A stretch of 64,000 nucleotides of DNA from Moniliophthora roreri (Eukaryota; Basidiomycota; Agaricomycetes; Agaricales; Marasmiaceae). The position numbers and the translations under genes are program-made. Each line of letters starts with the position of its first letter. Position 1 is the first letter of the stretch. Shown piece after piece: positions 58,843 to 64,000 of this stretch. Under the pieces are notes generated by a model. It ran no database searches. It was not told where the DNA came from and saw only the letters and a program-made list of their open reading frames with translations. The stretch is taken from assembly GCA_001466705.2 (NCBI GenBank), contig LATX02000176.1:1-64000 (forward strand), given 5' to 3'.

Positions 58843-59358
58843 TTACACGTTCAAAACAATTGGTTGCCCTCCTACAAGCCACTCGCCCTGCCACTGTGGC
58901 TCTCTCAATTCTCTCATCTCCGTCTCTCGGTCTATTCGCCTGAATACTCTTGGTCCTTTGGGAGAACCCATATCGACCACGATCCCATCTCCTAACGGTG
59001 GATCTTGAGGGCGTTCATTGTTCCCCATTTCCATAGTCGGTGTCGTTCCACGTGGTATCATGTCTCCAATCGTCGTCAAGAGTCGATGTACCGCCGGTAT
59101 CGTTTCATTCCGCAGTTCTTGTAGACCTTCTTCTGTCCCGACAATATCCAGAGAGATGGCCAGCTTTATGAGTGTTGCAAACCGGGCAGACATAGTCCAC
59201 ACAGTCGACGGCGCAGTGCTCTCCCAATTTGCACATAGGACACTCAACTCTTGGTGAACCTTGTCAAGTAGTGCCGTAGTATGCGTTATAGGATCGTTTG
59301 ATCTCGAGTCAATTGGTGAATCCCTGTCGTCCAGCTCCGCGTCCTCGTCATCCCACAC
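58843..59358 (-). CDS. ORF4 of copy 2, +1 to ORF3
   Basis: 171 codons open from GTG at 59358. Acidic start (WDDEDAELDDRDSP), then a helical part (LLDKVHQELSVLCANWES, TLIKLAISLDIVGTEEGLQE). It has the same +1 relation to the zinc-knuckle frame as ORF4 of copy 1 and the same acidic-then-helical order. It ends 16 bases before the polypurine tract. No near ATG, so translation would need a frameshift or another start. It could be a chance open frame, but two copies agree. Confidence 0.45.
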   Translation of the reverse strand: MWDDEDAELDDRDSPIDSRSNDPITHTTALLDKVHQELSVLCANWESTAPSTVWTMSARFATLIKLAISLDIVGTEEGLQELRNETIPAVHRLLTTIGDMIPRGTTPTMEMGNNERPQDPPLGDGIVVDMGSPKGPRVFRRIDRETEMRELREPQWQGEWLVGGQPIVLNV

Positions 59359-60328
59359 TGATACGATAGGGACGTTGGGTGTCTGGATTGATTGGGATAG
59401 CGGGGGAGGGGAGGCGTAAGGGGTTCAGGAGTTCTGGAGAAAGTCTCGCTGCCTTGAAGGTCCTTCTTGAAGGTTCGGTCATATTGGAAGAGGTGGAGGG
59501 GAGTTCATGGCTGGGAGACATTGCGGGCGGGGTAGTAGGAGGGGAGACGATGGGGAATCTTGCGGCTCTTCCGCTGGTGTTGGAGACATCTGAGTCGTCA
59601 CTTTGGGTGTCGTCTGTAATGGGGAATGGATCGGGGTAGAGAAGGGTTCACTGGTCGGCAGGTAAACTGCTGACGCCTGCCACGGGAGTCGGGCTTCTTC
59701 TGCTGGTAGACGCATCCACATGTCTGGTTGCGTTGGTCTGGGGGAAAGGGGAAGAGGGGATTGGGGTTTGAACTGCTCCAATACATCGCTGTCTAAGCTG
59801 GAGGAGGTACTGCCCCTTTGAGATCTCAGTTGCTCGTTTGAGACCTCTTCAATGGGCGATAACCTTCCGGAGGAAGGTTGGGTCGTTGGGGGAGACGTCC
59901 TCATCTGTAGCGAAGCGATCTCCGTCGGGATCTGAGTCTGGAAGGATAATATGAAGCAGTAAGTTCGCTACATCGAGAGTGGGACGTGGTACCGCTATAG
60001 CCCCTGTCACAGTAAAAGTCTTGTTGTCTGAGATATGTTGGGCTAACATGCCCATGTGTTGGTCTAGTCTTGTCACGTTCTCCAGGAGCTGTCGTCGTTG
60101 TCCATGAAGGAAGACTAGGCAACCATAGAGAGCACGGTTCCTCTCACTGCTGGCGTCGATCGCAGTTGTCAATTCCTTGTCGTAATGTTCGCAATTCATA
60201 AGATAAAGAAGTTCGAACGTGGAAGGGTGGAAGGGTTCAGTATGGACAGCATCATCTGGGAAAACTTGAACTGGGGGATCGAAGGGAGGTAGACCAGTTC
60301 GGACAGACGGGTTGGTGTAGGAGGACAT
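59105..60328 (-). pseudogene. ORF3 of copy 2 with two zinc knuckles
   Basis: ATG at 60328, 21 bases after the pol stop. The first part (to TGA at 59851-59849) holds TFELLYLMNCEHYDKEL and VFLHGQRRQLLENV, matching copy 1 ORF3. The same frame, through further TGA stops only, carries a short RG-rich run (about 59330-59365) and knuckles CPMCKLGEHCAVDC and CPVCNTHKAGHLSGYC at 59242-59141, with spacing identical to copy 1. Role is inferred to be RNA or DNA binding. The breaks mean this copy is inactive. Confidence 0.75.
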
Positions 60329-60348
60329 GTTTCGATAGAGATGGGGAA

Positions 60349-63300
60349 TCAATGTAGGTTGTACTTGATTTTATATTCCAGATACAACTCCATCGAATGT
60401 TTTAGACCGGCTGGCTTCAGCCACTGATTGTGCGATGAGTCGTATCCTTTCCAGGAAACAAGATATTCTTTTGGCGGTTGGTTTTTCCTCTTTGGTCGAT
60501 GTCCAATGATAGCTTCGACTTCGTATTCCTCTTGTCCTTCAACTATGTCCGGGGGTGGTTCCAGAAAGTTGGGTCCGTGGATGTCGGTTTCTTTGTATAG
60601 TGACAAAAGGCCGGCGTGGAAAACAGGGTGAATTCTCCATTGAAATGGGAGTTTCAACCTGTACGTCACGGGTCCTAAGACTTCTGTGATTTCGAAAGGT
60701 CCTTCGCATTTCGGAGATAGTTTGGGAGATGGATACCCCAAAGACAAGTTCTTTCCTTCTAGCCAGACCTTCTGACCTTTTTCAAACTTGTCTAGATTCC
60801 TTCCACTTCTCTCTTTCACCCTTCTTGCTGCAATGTCCAATAGCACTGATGTCTCTTCTCTCAACTTCTTCAGTTCAGCCATTCTCTTTTCCACAGAAGG
60901 AACTGTTGTCTTTTTGAAGACGGTGGGGAGAGGTCGGGGATGGTATCCCATTGTGAGATAGAAAGGGGAGTTCTTCGTGACCGAATGTGTTTGGGTATTA
61001 TGTGTGAATTCAGCGAAGTGAAGGAGATCTTTCCATTTTGTTTGTTCCTTGGCGCAAAAGAATTGAAGAAAGATTTCTACTTCCTGGTTGACTCTTTCAG
61101 TTTCTCCGTCCATTTGAGGATGATAGGCGGTACTTAGCATTTGCTTTATCCCCAATAACTTTCCCATCTCCTTGAAGACTTCAGCTGCGAATTGTGGATC
61201 TCGGTCTGAAATAATCTTGTCGGGTAGTCTGAAGCGCTTGTAGACGTGTTGAAAAAGTAGTTCCACTGTGTTTGTGGCATCGATCTTCTTGTGGCATGGG
61301 ATAAAAATTACCCCCTTTGTAGCCGCATGGTCGACCATGACCAATATTGAATCACAATCCGCAATCTTGGGTAGATCTGTGATTAAATCCATCGATATGA
61401 TTTGAAAGGGTAACACATCTTTGTGTCCCCCAATGGGTTGTATGGGTGTTCGTGTTGGGTGTGTGTTCACTTTCATTTGTTGGCATGCGGCACACCCATC
61501 AACAAATGATTTGATGAACTTCGTCATTCCTGGCCACCAATAATCCCTCTGCACCTGATCAATTGTGTTCCATTGTCCAGGGTGTCTGTGAGGTAATGCT
61601 TCATGAATCGTTTTGACAATGAGTTTTCGTAGTGTCGGGTCGTTCGGCACATAGATTCTGTCTTTGTAGAACAATAAATTTCCCTCGGTTCGCCAGTCTT
61701 GTAAGGATGATTTGATCGGTGGCGTTCCTTTTTCGATCAGGCTTTCTATAGTCATTTGAAGGAATTCGTCTTCTGGTAAGGCTTCCTCCAACATTGTTTT
61801 CAGCTCTGTATCGACCACGTTAACAAATAACTTATCTGGTAACATGATGATATCTTCATTATCGTTCTCTTCTTCGTCCACTAGGTCAGGTCGTCGTGAG
61901 AGAGCATCAGATTGAACCATTTTTGTTCCTGGGACGTGCACCAGTTGAAGGTCGAATTGAGTCAAGTATAGACTCAATCTAGCTTGTCGTCTGTTCAACT
62001 TCTGTGCAGTTCGGAAGTAAGTAAGGTTCTTGTGATCTGATAGAACTGTCACCGGGTGTGCTCCTCCAAGGAGATAATGTTCCCAAGCTTTCAGGGCGTT
62101 AGTGATTGCCAAAAGCTCTCAGTCGTAGATTTCATAGTTCCGTTCGGTAGCAGTGAACGCGTGCGAGATGTATCCACATGGATGTAGTTCTCCGTCAGAT
62201 CCTTGTTGTTTCAATACCGCTCCTGTGGCCCATTTTGATGCGTCGGCTTCGATGACAAATGGCTTTTCGTCGTCTGGCATTTGTAAGATTGGGCGTTGGA
62301 GGAATTTCGCTTTCAGAATATTGAAAGCGACATCTCGTATTTTCGTCCATTCGAATTTGGTGTCTTTCTTCGTTAATTCATGCAACGGTCTCGCCAATTC
62401 CGCATATTTCCCTATGAACTTGCGATAGAAATTCGCAAACCCAAGGAACGATCACACACCTTTGATAGTTTTGGGCGCTTTCCAATCTTTGATCCCGGCC
62501 AGTTTCATTTCGTCCATCGATATATGTCCTGGTGTGATGACCATCCCTAAAAAGAGCATCTTCGTGACTTCGAATTCACATTTTTCTGGTTTGAGGTAGA
62601 GGTTGTTTTCTTGTAATCGTTCCGAGACGTGTCTCATGCGCAATCGATGGAGATTGATCTCATCAGAAAAAATCAAGATGTCATCCATGTAGACCATGCA
62701 CCAACCCTCATCGATAAAATCTTTGAGGATGTCATTCATAAATGCTTGGAATGTCACTGGAGAATTGGTCAAACCGAAGAACATAACCGTGGGTTCGAAA
62801 AGGCCTTGAGGTGTTTTGAACGCTGCTTTCCATTGGTCTCCATCCTTGATCCATATATTGTTGTACTCGTTCCGAAGATCTAATTTCGTAAAGACCTTGG
62901 CCGTTTTTAATTTGTCCACAAGATCTGTGACCAATGGTAAGGGGTAGCGGTTTTTTATAGTTCCGTTGTTCAAATCTCGGTAATCTTGGCATGGTTGAAG
63001 TGCTCCCACTTCTTTCTTGGCTACGAAGAAAAAAGGGGACGCCATCAGGGATTTCGAAGGTCGAATATATCCTTTCTGTAGATTTTCGTCTAGAAATTTG
63101 TCCTGTTCGATTCGCTCTTTTGGTGATAAAGAGTAGATCTTGCAGTCCCATGGTTTGAAATCCGGTTTGAGGTCTATCGCGTGATCGTACGGTCGAGAGG
63201 GTGGAAATCGTTCAGCTTTCTTCTTTTTGAATCGATCTGAATAATTGGAAAGATACGGGGGAAGAAGTTCCTCTAATGGTTTTGCCTTGACCTCGTGAGC

Positions 63301-63930
63301 TTGTGCCAGTACTTGAGAAGCAGACAACTTAGCGTTGATTCAGATTTCATCACTGTCTTCCTCTCCTCGAATGAAAGATCGAATTAAAACTTCATCATCT
63401 TTGACTTTGTCCAGTATTTCAGTATCGAGCTTCTTGGTTTCATCAAAAATCCCAATAAATGGTTTCATCGGTCGTTTGATCATGATCTTTTGCCTAGGTC
63501 AGAAATAGACTATGCCAGTAACCCAGTCCATGTCCGGATTATGATCTTGGAGCCATGGTAATCCTAAAATGATCCGCTCAGGTCTGAGTCCCGAGATCAA
63601 CAAGGTTTTCTTCATTGATCTATCTCCGATTGTAATGTTGACCGTAACGGAATGCGTGATCCAACCGATTTTGTTCTGGGTTCCATCAACGTTGAAAACT
63701 TTGATGGGTTTTTCTAATTTCGTCCAGGGTTTCTTCAATTTTCATGCTTCTTCTTCACAGATGAAGCGACCTCCTGCGCCTGAATTGATCAGGGCTTTCG
63801 TTTCGACGATTTCTGTCCCAACGTTGTATTGAATAGGAATTCGCATAGAGTTTCGATTTAACTTAGCTAGTACAACGTTCGAGATCATAATAACAGGTGG
63901 AAAGAGCGTCGGCCTCTTCCACCTCTTCAA
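60349..63930 (-). pseudogene. pol: Pol polyprotein of Ty3/gypsy copy 2, interrupted by TGA codons
   Basis: Domains in one frame: protease (ALINSGAGGRFI, with Asn where copy 1 has the catalytic Asp), RT ([11 protein letters not shown]), RNase H (IEADASKWATGAVL), integrase (CAACQQMK; Asp in SMDLITD and IISDRDPQF; HPQMDGETE) and an intact chromodomain (EYEVEAIIGHRP, EYLVSWKGYDSSHNQWL). Stops are all TGA: 63744-63742, 63501-63499, 63342-63340, 62454-62452 and 62121-62119. Those at 63742, 62452 and 62119 face Arg in copy 1. The part from 62112 to 60349 (587 codons) is uninterrupted. The frame is -1 relative to gag. With these stops and the Asp-to-Asn change the copy should be dead. Confidence 0.93.
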
Positions 63931-63936
63931 AAACCC
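63919..63936 (-). other. Candidate -1 frameshift site of copy 2
   Basis: GGGTTTT at 63936-63930 is read G GGT TTT in gag, followed by the gag TGA (63929-63927). The -1 frame continues L-K-R-W-K-R into pol without a break. Confidence 0.6.
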
Positions 63937-64000
63937 TCTTTTCCCATGAGATCAAAGATCTCCTCTTGTTCTCCTTCTTCTTGTTCGGCAATGAGCGCGC
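63927..64000 (-). CDS. gag: Gag C-terminus of copy 2 (partial)
   Basis: The last 23 codons, EEIFDLMGKEGF and TGA, match the Gag end LLIDLMEQEGF of copy 1. The rest is outside the window. Confidence 0.8.
   Translation of the reverse strand, partial: ALIAEQEEGEQEEIFDLMGKEGF

Larger units (their letters stand above)
58196..64000 (-). mobile_element. Ty3/gypsy chromovirus, copy 2 (5' end outside window)
   Basis: Minus-strand element with the same order as copy 1: gag end, pol, ORF3, overlapping ORF4, polypurine tract and 3' LTR. It is clearly diverged from copy 1 in protein sequence, so it belongs to a related but separate lineage. The pol frame is continuous with five TGA stops. The 5' LTR lies right of 64000. 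Confidence 0.95.

Overview
The window looks like chromosomal DNA of a mushroom-forming basidiomycete (Agaricomycetes). The genes carry many GT-AG introns of about 45-70 nt. There are KDZ and Ty3/gypsy (chromovirus) transposons, expanded NACHT NTPase genes, a sedolisin, and Ser/Gln/Pro-rich proteins typical of these fungi. No bacterial-style operons, CRISPR arrays, rRNA or convincing tRNA genes were seen. One base (about 7611) is N. All gene models are my own splice reconstructions, checked for phase and for canonical splice ends.

Layout. (1) 1-6436: the 3' part of a Ty3/gypsy chromovirus on the + strand: gag, pol, two extra overlapping ORFs and the 3' LTR. (2) 7-25 kb: an accessory region. 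Three TPMT-type methyltransferase paralogues on the minus strand (12.5-13.4, 16.1-16.9 and 23.1-23.8 kb) each have a NACHT-type NTPase gene or relic on their 3' side. Only one NACHT gene (20.4-22.8 kb) is complete. Long stretches between them hold nothing recognisable. (3) 26-52.6 kb: a conserved, mostly intact gene block. It holds a 1015-aa low-complexity protein, a sedolisin protease, a KAR5/Tht1-like nuclear-fusion protein, a GTT1-like glutathione transferase, an uncharacterised coiled-coil protein, S-adenosylhomocysteinase, two uncharacterised genes, a Nup96/Nup145C-type nucleoporin and a three-LIM-domain protein. (4) 52.6-58.1 kb: a CpG-poor graveyard with a decayed KDZ transposase, LTR remnants, a fold-back element, a tRNA-like SINE candidate and short tandem repeats. 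(5) 58.2-64 kb: a second, diverged Ty3/gypsy chromovirus on the minus strand, running off the right edge.

The most interesting signal is in the two Ty3 elements. Both carry, between pol and the 3' LTR, an extra ORF (ORF3) with an RG-rich stretch and two zinc knuckles of identical spacing (CX2CX4HX4C, then CX2CX6HX4C). In both, the same DNA is also open in the +1 frame (ORF4), which begins acidic. The elements are diverged yet keep the same dual-frame layout. Both also keep a G GGT TTT heptamer at the gag stop with pol in the -1 frame. Every in-frame stop in both pol genes is TGA, several facing Arg in the sister copy, which points to methylation-driven CGA-to-TGA decay.

How the genes may work together: the core block encodes housekeeping and cell-biology proteins with no evident pathway link. 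SAH hydrolase would recycle the S-adenosylhomocysteine made by methyltransferases such as the three paralogues, but this is general metabolism and not proof of a cluster. The repeated methyltransferase/NACHT pairing is the main locus-level pattern in the accessory region.
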